From positions 682,001 to 746,000 of the forward strand of contig NZ_JALBGC010000001.1 in the NCBI RefSeq assembly GCF_022631375.1: DNA of 64,000 nt. The letters run 5' to 3'. A model generated the notes under the pieces. That model saw only the letters and a program-made list of their open reading frames with translations, was not told where the DNA came from and ran no database searches. This document shows, in pieces, positions 34,536-42,839 of the stretch (the first letter of the stretch is position 1; each line of letters opens with the position of its first letter). This stretch comes from Hymenobacter cyanobacteriorum. GTDB taxonomy: Bacteria; Bacteroidota; Bacteroidia; Cytophagales; Hymenobacteraceae. The translations under genes were made by a program, and so were the position numbers.

Positions 34536-35163
34536 GCTTCTTTTCCTGCTGCTGGCGCTGCTGCCAGCCTTTACCGCGCTGGCGCAGCCCAAGGGCTACA
34601 AACCGGTGAGCGACGACAGCTACTTCCGCAAAAACTACGCGAAGGCGGCCGGGAGCACGCAATCCATCAAAAGCAGCTTCCATCAGGAGAAAAACCTGAG
34701 CATGCTGTCGGAAAAAATCACCTCCGAAGGCCTGTTCTACTTTAAGAAGAATAACAAGGTGCGGATGGAATACACCCAGCCCTACAAATACCTGCTGGTT
34801 ATCAACGGCGACAAAATCCTGATTCAGGACCAGCAGAAGCGTAAGGTGTACTCGGCCGGCGACAACAAGCTGTTCAAGGTCATCAACCAGGTGGTGGTGG
34901 ACTGCGTGCAGGGCCGCGCGCTGGACAGCAAGGATTTCCAGACCAAAATTTACGAGAGCGACAAAAGCTACTGCCTCGACCTCGTGCCCCAGGCCAAGGA
35001 AATGCGCAAGCTATTTGCCACCATCCGCATTTTCATCGGCAAAGACGACTTTTCCATTGACCAGCTCGACATGAAGGAAAGCATGGGCGACAACACCGTA
35101 ATTACGTTCGTGCACAAGCAGTTGAATACTCCGATTGGCGATGAGGTATTCAGCATTAGGTAG
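34528..35163 (+). CDS. LolA-like periplasmic carrier protein
   Basis: A 211-residue secreted protein with signal peptide MHKLLFLLLALLPAFTALAQ. The mature part (IKSSFHQEKNLSMLSEKITSEGLFYFKKNNKVRMEYTQPYKYLLVINGDKI) follows the LolA pattern: F.Q.k......... s.G.f.f.kp.k.rw.y..P....i..dg. Aryl-polyene clusters typically carry such a protein, presumed to carry the hydrophobic product across the periplasm. It is followed, with a 23-base overlap, by a lipoprotein gene, a natural partner for outer-membrane placement. Confidence 0.82.
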   Translation: MHKLLFLLLALLPAFTALAQPKGYKPVSDDSYFRKNYAKAAGSTQSIKSSFHQEKNLSMLSEKITSEGLFYFKKNNKVRMEYTQPYKYLLVINGDKILIQDQQKRKVYSAGDNKLFKVINQVVVDCVQGRALDSKDFQTKIYESDKSYCLDLVPQAKEMRKLFATIRIFIGKDDFSIDQLDMKESMGDNTVITFVHKQLNTPIGDEVFSIR

Positions 35164-35761
35164 CGCCGCGCTGCTGCTGTGTCTGGGCTGCGCCCGCCTG
35201 AGCTACCCCGGCCGCACGGCCGTGGCCGGCGACGCGAGCGCGCTGCGGGCCTTACAGCCGAAGTTTACGACCACGCTCTACCGCACTCAGATTGACGTGG
35301 TGGGCAAGCACCTGAGCGGCCTGCTGTTCTTCAAGAAGCAGCCCGATGAGTCGTTTCGGGTGGTGTTCACGAATGAGATGGGGCTGAACTTTTTCGACTT
35401 CCGCTTCGCCGACCATCAGTTCACGGTGGAGCATTGCATCGACCAACTCAACAAAAAAGCCGTCATCAACCAGCTGCACAAAGACATCGGCTTTGTGCTG
35501 ATGACGGATTTAGATTACGCACAGGGCAAGGTTTTCGTGCAGGACCAGCAGCGGTTCTACACCTTCGCCAGCAGCAAGGAAACGACAACTTACGTGACCG
35601 ACGCGGCTACCCGAGAGATTTCACGCATTGAAAATGCCTCGGCTCGCAAGGAAAAGGTGCTCGTGACGTTGAAGGGCCGCACCGGCGGCATGCCCGATTC
35701 GGTGTTCATCGACCACAAGCTGTTCCCATTTACCATCGCGCTGAAGCAGATTGCGCGGTAG
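35141..35761 (+). CDS. Lipoprotein of the pigment cluster
   Basis: A 206-residue lipoprotein: MRYSALGSAALLLCLGC has a lipobox with the acylated Cys at residue 17. The mature part is beta-rich (FTTTLYRTQIDVVGKHLSGLLFFKKQPDESFRVVFTNEMG). It is probably attached to the outer membrane and may receive the polyene from the LolA-like protein (inference). An in-frame TTG at 35135 adds only two residues. Its stop codon TAG lies inside a small palindromic repeat element that fills the gap to the next gene. Confidence 0.75.
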   Translation: MRYSALGSAALLLCLGCARLSYPGRTAVAGDASALRALQPKFTTTLYRTQIDVVGKHLSGLLFFKKQPDESFRVVFTNEMGLNFFDFRFADHQFTVEHCIDQLNKKAVINQLHKDIGFVLMTDLDYAQGKVFVQDQQRFYTFASSKETTTYVTDAATREISRIENASARKEKVLVTLKGRTGGMPDSVFIDHKLFPFTIALKQIAR

Positions 35762-35889
35762 AGACGTAATATTTTGCGTCTCGTCATTGAACGGCTCAGT
35801 TGAACGATTCCCGAACGGCGTGTCCGGTGAGCCGCAAAATATTGCGGCTCTACACCGTTTAACGATGAGATGCAAAAATGCGTCTCTAC
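35758..35889. repeat. Cluster of three small GTAGAGACG-type hairpins
   Basis: Three related hairpins lie in a row: 35758-35782 (GTAGAGACG... CGTCTC), 35829-35853 (GAGCCGCAAAATATTGCGGC... CTAC, the inverse orientation) and 35867-35889 (GAGATGCAAAAATGCGTCTC...). The first contains the stop codon of the lipoprotein gene and the last contains a potential start codon (35878) of the dehydratase gene. Confidence 0.7.
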
Positions 35890-35895
35890 CCCAAC

Positions 35896-36312
35896 ATGCT
35901 CCAGAACTCCTTCTACACCCTCGAAACCGTCCCCGAAACCACGGCCACCCACATGCAGGCCACTATTCGCCTGAACCCGGACCACGCCATTTTCGCGGGG
36001 CATTTTCCGGGGCAGCCGGTGGTGCCGGGCGTGTGCATGCTGCAAATCATCAAGGAGTTGCTGGAAAGCGCCATCGGGCAGCGCTTGCAACTCACCCAAG
36101 CGGGCAACGTGAAGTTTCTCACGGTACTCACGCCGCAGGCGCACGCGGTAGTGGACGTGCGGCTTAACTTTGAGAGTTCGGAAAGTGGCATTCTGTTGTC
36201 GGAGGCCACGATTTCAGCTGATACCACCCGATTCATCCGGTTGCAGCAGGCCCACTATGCACCACGTAACCACAGCCTTACCCCTGCTTCAGGAGCGCTG
36301 CGACCGGCTTAA
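35896..36312 (+). CDS. FabZ-like 3-hydroxyacyl-ACP dehydratase
   Basis: A 138-residue hot-dog protein. The loop AIFAGHFPGQPVVPGVCMLQII has the catalytic His of FabZ/FabA (GHFPGxPvxPG) followed by the helix that supplies the acidic partner (IIKELLESA). It makes the second dehydratase of the cluster. Two starts are possible: 35878, inside a repeat hairpin, adds MRLYPN; 35896 (MLQNSFYTLE) is preferred because it begins past the repeat. The C-terminus overlaps the glycosyltransferase gene by 56 bases. Confidence 0.82.
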   Translation: MLQNSFYTLETVPETTATHMQATIRLNPDHAIFAGHFPGQPVVPGVCMLQIIKELLESAIGQRLQLTQAGNVKFLTVLTPQAHAVVDVRLNFESSESGILLSEATISADTTRFIRLQQAHYAPRNHSLTPASGALRPA

Positions 36313-37471
36313 GCTGTGCGTCATCATCCCGACGTATAACAACGCCGGCACGCTGGCCCGGGTGGTGCGCGAGGTGCAGCAATTCACGAGCAACATCATT
36401 GTGGTAAACGACGGCTCGACCGACACCACGGCCGAAATCCTGCAAGGTTTTCCGGAGGTGAAACTGGTGAGCTACCCGCAGAACGTGGGCAAAGGCTGGG
36501 CGCTGCGCCAGGGCTTTAAGGCCGCAACCGAAGCGGGCTACGACTACGCCATTACCATCGACTCGGATGGGCAGCACTTCGCCACCGATTTGCCCACGTT
36601 TATTGATAAGCTGGAGGCCGAAGGGCCGGCCCTGCTGATTGGGGCCCGCAACATGGCTCAGGACGGCATTCCGGGTAAAAGCAGCTTCGGGCACAAGTTT
36701 TCGAACTTCTGGTTCTGGTTTGAAACCGGACTGCGCGCCCCCGATACGCAGAGCGGCTACCGACTCTATCCGCTGGCGCAGCTGCGCGGCATGCGGTTTT
36801 TCACACCCAAGTACGAGTTTGAGATTGAGGTGCTGGTGCGGGCCGCCTGGGCGGGCGTGCCCATCGGCTCGGTGCCAATTGCGGTGTACTACGCGCCGGG
36901 CAAGGAGCGGATTACGCACTTCCGGCCCTTCCACGATTTCTCGCGCATCAGCGTGCTGAACACGGTATTGGTCATTATTACGTTGCTGTATGTCAAGCCC
37001 AAGCGGTTTATCAGCAGCCTGTTTCGGCGCGAAACCTATACCTGGTTGTTCGGCCAGATTTTCAACAATGAAGAGTCGGCCAGCCACAAAGCGTTGTCGG
37101 TAGCGTTTGGCGTGTTCATGGGCATCGCGCCGATTTGGGGGTTTCAGCTGCTGGTAGCCATCCCGGTAGCCATTGCGCTGCGGCTGAACCGCTACCTCGT
37201 GGTGCTGGCCGCCAACGTCAGCCTGCCACCGATGATACCGTTTATCTTGTATCTGAGCTACTTGATTGGCGGACTGATGGTGACGCGGCCGCTGCGGCTG
37301 GCTTCGGCCGATGGCCTCACGCTGGCCTCCATTCATCAGAACTTCGTGCAGTATTTCATTGGAGCCTGGCTGTTGGCGGCCGGCGCGGCGCTGCTGGCGG
37401 GCACGGCTACCTACGTGGGGCAGTTGTGCTACCACCGCGGCAAACAACGACCAGTAGCGGCTCATGGATAA
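36257..37471 (+). CDS. GT2 glycosyltransferase fused to DUF2062 membrane domain
   Basis: A 404-residue protein. Residues 15-230 are a family 2 glycosyltransferase: LCVIIPTYNNAGTLARVV, VVNDGSTDTT, and DSDGQ as the DxD-type metal site. Residues ~270-400 are a DUF2062 domain with several helices (HKALSVAFGVFMGIAPIWGFQLL ... PPMIPFILYLSYLIGG). The donor and acceptor are unknown; in aryl-polyene clusters such enzymes probably decorate the lipid anchor. It overlaps the dehydratase upstream and the exporter fusion downstream by 8 bases. Confidence 0.85.
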   Translation: MHHVTTALPLLQERCDRLKLCVIIPTYNNAGTLARVVREVQQFTSNIIVVNDGSTDTTAEILQGFPEVKLVSYPQNVGKGWALRQGFKAATEAGYDYAITIDSDGQHFATDLPTFIDKLEAEGPALLIGARNMAQDGIPGKSSFGHKFSNFWFWFETGLRAPDTQSGYRLYPLAQLRGMRFFTPKYEFEIEVLVRAAWAGVPIGSVPIAVYYAPGKERITHFRPFHDFSRISVLNTVLVIITLLYVKPKRFISSLFRRETYTWLFGQIFNNEESASHKALSVAFGVFMGIAPIWGFQLLVAIPVAIALRLNRYLVVLAANVSLPPMIPFILYLSYLIGGLMVTRPLRLASADGLTLASIHQNFVQYFIGAWLLAAGAALLAGTATYVGQLCYHRGKQRPVAAHG

Positions 37472-40400
37472 TTTTTTCCTGCTGATTTATCGGTTTTTCC
37501 GGGCGCGCCGGGCGCTGTTTTTCGCGGTATTTGGCGCGACACTGCTGGTGTTGGGCGGCCTCGCCTCGCGCATTCGGCTGGAGGAAAACGTGATGCAGAT
37601 GCTGCCCCATGAGAAGCGGATGGACGACTTCAGCCACTTCATGGCCAGCTCGAAGTTCACCGACCGCGTGGTGCTTTTCATCTCTGACATCGACACAACG
37701 CATACGCCGCAGCCCGCCGCCCACGCCGCCTTCGCCGACGAGTTGGCCACCGGCATCAACCAGCAGCTGAAGCCCTGGGTCGAAACCTTCCGCTACACGT
37801 CGAACGACAGCCTGATTTTCGACGTGTTCGGCACAATTCACTACAACCTGCCGCTGTTTCTGGAAGCCGGCGACTACGCGCGAATCGACTCGGCCACCGC
37901 GCCGGCCGCCGTGGCCCGCACCGTCGATGCCAACTACCGCACCCTGATTGGGCCGGCCGGCGTGGCCCTGCGCCCCTTCATCGCCGCCGACCCACTGGGC
38001 TTCGGCTACGTGGTGCTCAACAAGCTCAAGGACTTCAAGCCCGATGAGAACGTGGAGCTCTACAACGACCATTTCTTCTCGCGCGACCGGCGGCATGTGT
38101 TCCTGTTCATAGACCCGAAATACCCGTCGGGTAATACCGCGAAGAATATCGAATTTTTCGCCAAGCTTGATGAACTCATCCAGGCAAAAGCGGGCGGGCG
38201 CTACCGGGTGCACTACTTCGGCGCGCCCGCCGTGGCCGCCGCCAACGCCACCCAGATTCGGGCCGACACCCACCTGACGCTGCTGATTTCGCTGGCCCTG
38301 CTGCTGGGCGTGATTCTGCTGTTTTTCCGGCGGCTGTCGGCGGCCGGTCTCATGCTGGTGCCGGTGGTGATGGGCGGGTTGTTTGCGCTGGCCGTCATTG
38401 CCACCTTCAAGGGCTCGATTTCGGTGATTGCCGTGGCGGCGGGCTCGGTGGTGCTGGGCATTGCCGTGAACTACTCGCTGCACTACCTCACCCACCACCG
38501 CTTCCACCCCCACGCCGAAACGGTGATTAAGGAGCTGGCCTTCCCGCTCACCATTGGCAGCCTCACCACTATTGCGGGCTTTCTGTGTCTGCAGTTCGTA
38601 AATGTGCCCGTGCTGCAGGATTTGGGCACCTTTGCCGGCCTTAGCCTAGTGGGCGCGGCCGTTGCCACGCTGGTTTTCCTGCCCCACCTGCTGCCCGACG
38701 ACGCGGCCGGCGTGGCCGCCCTGGCCGTGGCCCCGCCCAACCGCCTGAAGGCGCTGGTGGCCCGCTTCCACGCGCACCCGGCCTGGCTAGTGGTGCTGCT
38801 GGTGCTCACGCCGGTGCTGCTGTACTTCTCGTTCGGCGTCGGCTTCGAAAACGACATGAGCCAGGTGAATTTCATGACGCCCGAGTTGCGGCAGTCGGAA
38901 GCGCTGCTCAACCGCATTTCGTCGCTATCGAAGAAAACCGTGTTTCTGGTGAGCAGCGCGCCTACCCTCGACCAGGCCCTAGCCCGCAACGAAACGGTGC
39001 TGCCCGCCGTGGCCAAACTGCAGCGCCAGGGCCAAGTGCTGCACTTCTCGGGCGTGTCGGTGCTGCTGGCGTCGCGAGCCGAGCAGCAGCGCCGCCTCGC
39101 CCGCTGGCGCGCCTACTGGACGCCCGAGCGCCAAGCCACGGTGCTGGGCCGGTTGGTGGCGGCAGGCGCGAAGCACAAGTTTTCGCCCACGGCGTTTGAG
39201 CCGTTCCGCGAACTGGTGGGCAAGACTTACGAGCCGCTTTCGGCCGAAGCCGAGGGCACCTTGCGCAATGCTTTCCTGAACAACCTGATTGAGGAAAAGC
39301 CCGGCCAGGCCACCGTGTTGAGCCTGCTCACGACCACGCCCGGCCATACGGCCAACCTGTATAAGCAGTTAGGCGGCTTTCCCGGCGTGGCCATCTTCGA
39401 CCGCCAGTACCTCACCGACACGCTGGTGAAAATCGTGAACCAGGAGTTCACCTTCATTGCATTCTGGACTTCGCTACTGGTGTTCGTGGCGCTGCTGCTC
39501 TCCTACGGGCGCATCGAGCTGGCCCTCATCGCATTCATTCCCATGATGGTGGCCTGGATTTGGATTTTGGGCCTGATGGCGCTGCTGGGCCTCAAGTTCA
39601 ACATTATCAACATCATCCTCTCCACGCTGGTGTTTGCGCTGGGCGACGACTACTGCATCTTCACCATGGACGGCATGCAGCACCAGTACGCCACCGGCGA
39701 GCGCGAGGCCGGCACCACCAGCCTCTCCATCCTGCTCTCGGCCGTGACCACGGTAATCGGGCTGGGCACGCTGTTTTTTGCCCACCACCCGGCCCTGCGC
39801 TCCATGGCCTTCGTGTCGATTATTGGCATTCTGAGCGTGTGGCTGGTGTCGCAGACCTTGCAGCCGCACCTGTTCGCCTGGGCCATCAGCCGGCCGGCGG
39901 CGCGCGGGCAGGGGCCCTACACGCTGTGGGGCCTGGCCAAGTCGACGTTTGCGTTTGCCTACTTCGTGTTCGGCGCGCTGCTGCTCAATATTTCGGGCCT
40001 GCTGCTGAAGTTGCTGCCGCTGCCCAAGGCCCGCAAGAAGCTATTCTACCATTGGCTATTGAGCCAGTTCACGGGCTCGCTCATCAAGGTGATGAGCAAT
40101 GTGCGCAAGATTTTCATCAACGAAACTGGTGAGAATTTCGCCCGGCCGGCCGTGGTCATCGCCAACCACCAGTCTTTCCTCGACATCCTGCTGCTGGTGA
40201 TGCAGACGCCCAAGCTGGTGCTGCTTACCAACAACTGGGTGTGGAATTCGCCGTTTTTCGGGGCGGTGGTGCGCATGGCCGGCTACTACCCGGCCGCCCA
40301 GGGCGCCGAGGAAATAATGCCCAGCCTGCGAGCGCAGGTGGCCGCGGGCTACTCCATCGTCATCTTCCCCGAAGGCACCCGCTCGGCCGATGGCACCATC

Positions 40401-41309
40401 GGACGCTTCCACAAGGGCGCATTTTACCTGGCCGAACAGTTGGGCCTGGATATTCTGCCCGTCCTCATCCACGGCAGCGGCGAAACCATGCGCAAAAACC
40501 GCTTTTACCTGAACGACGGGCAGATGACGCTGAAATTCCTCCCGCGCATCAGCGCCGATGATGCGTCGTTTGGCGAAGGCTACGCGGCGCGCACCAAGGG
40601 CATCAGCCGCTACGTTCGGGCCGAATACCAGCGGCTGGCAGCCGAAGCCGAAAGCCCGGGTTATTACCACAACCGCCTCATTGGCAACTACCTCTACAAA
40701 GGCCCGGTGCTGGAGTGGTACGCCAAGGTGAAGGTGCGGATGGAAAACAGCTACCGCGTATTCGATGAACTGCTGCCGCGCCAGGGTCGCATTCTGGACG
40801 TGGGCTGCGGCTACGGATTCATGGCCAACATGCTGGCCCTCACGTCCAAAGGCCGCACCGTGCGTGGTATTGATTTCGACGAAGAGAAAACCGCCGTGGC
40901 CGAGCACGGCTACGTGAACGGCCCCAACGTGGCCTTTGCCCCGGGCGATGCCCTTACGGCCGAGTTCGGGCCACAGGAAGCTATTATCCTCAGCGACGTG
41001 CTGCACTACCTGCAACCGGCGGGGCAGGTGGCGCTGCTGCAAAAGTGCGCCGCGAGCCTTACCGAAAACGGCGTGCTCGTCGTTCGCGACGGCTTTACGG
41101 AGCTGGCGGCACGGCACCGGGGCACCGAATTGACTGAATGGTTTTCGACCCGGTTTTGTAAGTTCAACAAAACGGCGGAGGGCGGTCTGTCCTTCCTTTC
41201 GCAGGACGTGATTACTGACTTCGCGGCCCGTAATGGCTTCGAGGTGCGCATGCTCGACCAGACGCGCTATACGTCCAACCTGATATTTATCTGTACCAAA
41301 CGCGGCTAG
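37464..41309 (+). CDS. Three-part protein: MMPL exporter, PlsC-type acyltransferase, SAM methyltransferase
   Basis: A 1281-residue fusion. Residues 1-~860 are an RND/MMPL-type exporter with an N-terminal helix, two periplasmic loops and two blocks of membrane helices (about 270-450 and 665-860). Residues ~880-1060 are a 1-acylglycerol-3-phosphate acyltransferase domain with NHQSFLD (H902, D907) and FPEGTRS (968-974). Residues ~1070-1281 are a class I methyltransferase with ILDVGCGYGF (1110-1119). The exporter could move the polyene lipid out of the inner membrane, the acyltransferase load it, and the methyltransferase make an O-methyl or C-methyl group on the aryl ring. I recall this three-part arrangement from other Bacteroidota pigment clusters, so the fusion is not an assembly artefact. 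Confidence 0.88.
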   Translation: MDNFFLLIYRFFRARRALFFAVFGATLLVLGGLASRIRLEENVMQMLPHEKRMDDFSHFMASSKFTDRVVLFISDIDTTHTPQPAAHAAFADELATGINQQLKPWVETFRYTSNDSLIFDVFGTIHYNLPLFLEAGDYARIDSATAPAAVARTVDANYRTLIGPAGVALRPFIAADPLGFGYVVLNKLKDFKPDENVELYNDHFFSRDRRHVFLFIDPKYPSGNTAKNIEFFAKLDELIQAKAGGRYRVHYFGAPAVAAANATQIRADTHLTLLISLALLLGVILLFFRRLSAAGLMLVPVVMGGLFALAVIATFKGSISVIAVAAGSVVLGIAVNYSLHYLTHHRFHPHAETVIKELAFPLTIGSLTTIAGFLCLQFVNVPVLQDLGTFAGLSLVGAAVATLVFLPHLLPDDAAGVAALAVAPPNRLKALVARFHAHPAWLVVLLVLTPVLLYFSFGVGFENDMSQVNFMTPELRQSEALLNRISSLSKKTVFLVSSAPTLDQALARNETVLPAVAKLQRQGQVLHFSGVSVLLASRAEQQRRLARWRAYWTPERQATVLGRLVAAGAKHKFSPTAFEPFRELVGKTYEPLSAEAEGTLRNAFLNNLIEEKPGQATVLSLLTTTPGHTANLYKQLGGFPGVAIFDRQYLTDTLVKIVNQEFTFIAFWTSLLVFVALLLSYGRIELALIAFIPMMVAWIWILGLMALLGLKFNIINIILSTLVFALGDDYCIFTMDGMQHQYATGEREAGTTSLSILLSAVTTVIGLGTLFFAHHPALRSMAFVSIIGILSVWLVSQTLQPHLFAWAISRPAARGQGPYTLWGLAKSTFAFAYFVFGALLLNISGLLLKLLPLPKARKKLFYHWLLSQFTGSLIKVMSNVRKIFINETGENFARPAVVIANHQSFLDILLLVMQTPKLVLLTNNWVWNSPFFGAVVRMAGYYPAAQGAEEIMPSLRAQVAAGYSIVIFPEGTRSADGTIGRFHKGAFYLAEQLGLDILPVLIHGSGETMRKNRFYLNDGQMTLKFLPRISADDASFGEGYAARTKGISRYVRAEYQRLAAEAESPGYYHNRLIGNYLYKGPVLEWYAKVKVRMENSYRVFDELLPRQGRILDVGCGYGFMANMLALTSKGRTVRGIDFDEEKTAVAEHGYVNGPNVAFAPGDALTAEFGPQEAIILSDVLHYLQPAGQVALLQKCAASLTENGVLVVRDGFTELAARHRGTELTEWFSTRFCKFNKTAEGGLSFLSQDVITDFAARNGFEVRMLDQTRYTSNLIFICTKRG

Positions 41310-42839
41310 ATGGAGAGCACGACAAAAACCGTCGTAATTGTGGGCAGCGGCCTAGGCGGGCTCATCTGCGGGGCCATCCTGAGCATGGAGGGCTACGCGG
41401 TGACGGTGCTGGAGCGCAACAAACAGTTCGGCGGCAACCTGCAGTCGTTTGCCCGCGACAAGCACCTCTTCGATTCGGGCGTGCACTACATCGGCGGGCT
41501 GGAGCCGGGCCAGAACATGCACCGCATTTTCAAGTACCTGGGCATCATCGACAAGCTCAAGTTGGAGAAGCTGGACGAGGCGGCGTTCGATAAAATCGTG
41601 CTGGCCGACGATGCCCGCGAGTTCAACTACGCCCAGGGCTACGACCGATTCATCAACACGCTGGCAGCCGAATTTCCCGAGGAACGGCCAGCTATTGAAG
41701 CTTACTGCGCCGAAATTCAGCGAATCTGCGACGCTTTTCCGCTCTACCGCTTGCAGCCCGCCACGCCCGGCCCTCCTGCTGACGCTGGGGCATTGTCGCG
41801 CGACACCCAAGCCTTTATCGCCTCGCTGACCGATAATGTAAAGCTGCAGAATGTGCTGGCCGGCAACAACCCGCTCTACGCCGGCATGCGCGACAAAACG
41901 CCGCTCTACGTGCACGCGCTGGTGCTCAACAGCTACATCGAAAGCGCTTACCGCATCGTGGACGGCGGCGGGCAGATTGCCAAGTTCCTGGCCAGCATCA
42001 TCCGTCGCCACGGCGGCCAGCTGCTCAACCGCGTCGACGTGACGCGCTTCGTGGTGGCCGATGGCGCCGTACGCCACGTGGCCTGCGCCGACGGCCGCGA
42101 GTTCGCCGCCGACCTGTTCATCTCGAACGTGCACCCGGCCCAGACCTATGAAATGACCGATACCGAACTGATTCGGCCGGTTTTCCGCCGCCGCGTACTC
42201 AGCCTCGAAAATTCGCTGTCGGCCTTCGTCATCAACGCCACGCTCAAGCCCGGCACCTTCCCCTACCGCCGCAGCAACTACTACTGCTACCTGAACGACG
42301 ACGTGTGGACCAGCATGGACTACACCGAAGCCACCTGGCCCCTCTCCTACTCGCTCTTCTACTCGGGCACTTCGCGCAACAAGGAGTTCGCCGAGGGCAT
42401 TTCCATCTTGGCCTACATGAAGTTCGAGGAAGTAGCCGAGTGGCAGGACACCCTGAACACGGCCCGCACGCCTACCGAGCGCGGCAATGGCTACGAGGAA
42501 TTCAAGCAGCGCAAGGCCGAGGCCCTGCTCGAAAAAGTGTACCTACGTTTCCCCGAGTTGCGCGATGCCATCAAGTCCTATTACACGGCCACGCCGCTCA
42601 CTTTCCGCGACTACATGGGCACGGCCGACGGCGCCATCTATGGCATCGCCAAGGACTATACCGACCCGCTGCGCACCTTCATCTCGCACCGCACCAAGCT
42701 GCCCAACCTGCTCCTCACGGGCCAGAATGTGAACATGCACGGCGTGTTGGGTGTGGCCATCAGTGCCCTGGTGACGTGCTCCGAGCTGGTGGGCCTTCCG
42801 TATCTTTTGCAGAAAATCGACGATGCGCAGAATTCTTAA
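41310..42839 (+). CDS. CrtI/phytoene-dehydrogenase-like FAD oxidoreductase 1
   Basis: A 509-residue flavoprotein. The dinucleotide-binding motif VVIVGSGLGGLICGAILSMEGYAVTVLERNKQFGG is at residues 8-43, followed by the HYIGGLE region found in the phytoene dehydrogenase/retinol saturase group, and FAD-closing LLTGQNVNMHGVLGVAIS near the C-terminus. It begins right after the fusion-gene stop codon. Carotenoid genes are absent nearby, so it more likely oxidises, saturates or isomerises the polyene than phytoene (inference). Confidence 0.85.
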   Translation: MESTTKTVVIVGSGLGGLICGAILSMEGYAVTVLERNKQFGGNLQSFARDKHLFDSGVHYIGGLEPGQNMHRIFKYLGIIDKLKLEKLDEAAFDKIVLADDAREFNYAQGYDRFINTLAAEFPEERPAIEAYCAEIQRICDAFPLYRLQPATPGPPADAGALSRDTQAFIASLTDNVKLQNVLAGNNPLYAGMRDKTPLYVHALVLNSYIESAYRIVDGGGQIAKFLASIIRRHGGQLLNRVDVTRFVVADGAVRHVACADGREFAADLFISNVHPAQTYEMTDTELIRPVFRRRVLSLENSLSAFVINATLKPGTFPYRRSNYYCYLNDDVWTSMDYTEATWPLSYSLFYSGTSRNKEFAEGISILAYMKFEEVAEWQDTLNTARTPTERGNGYEEFKQRKAEALLEKVYLRFPELRDAIKSYYTATPLTFRDYMGTADGAIYGIAKDYTDPLRTFISHRTKLPNLLLTGQNVNMHGVLGVAISALVTCSELVGLPYLLQKIDDAQNS

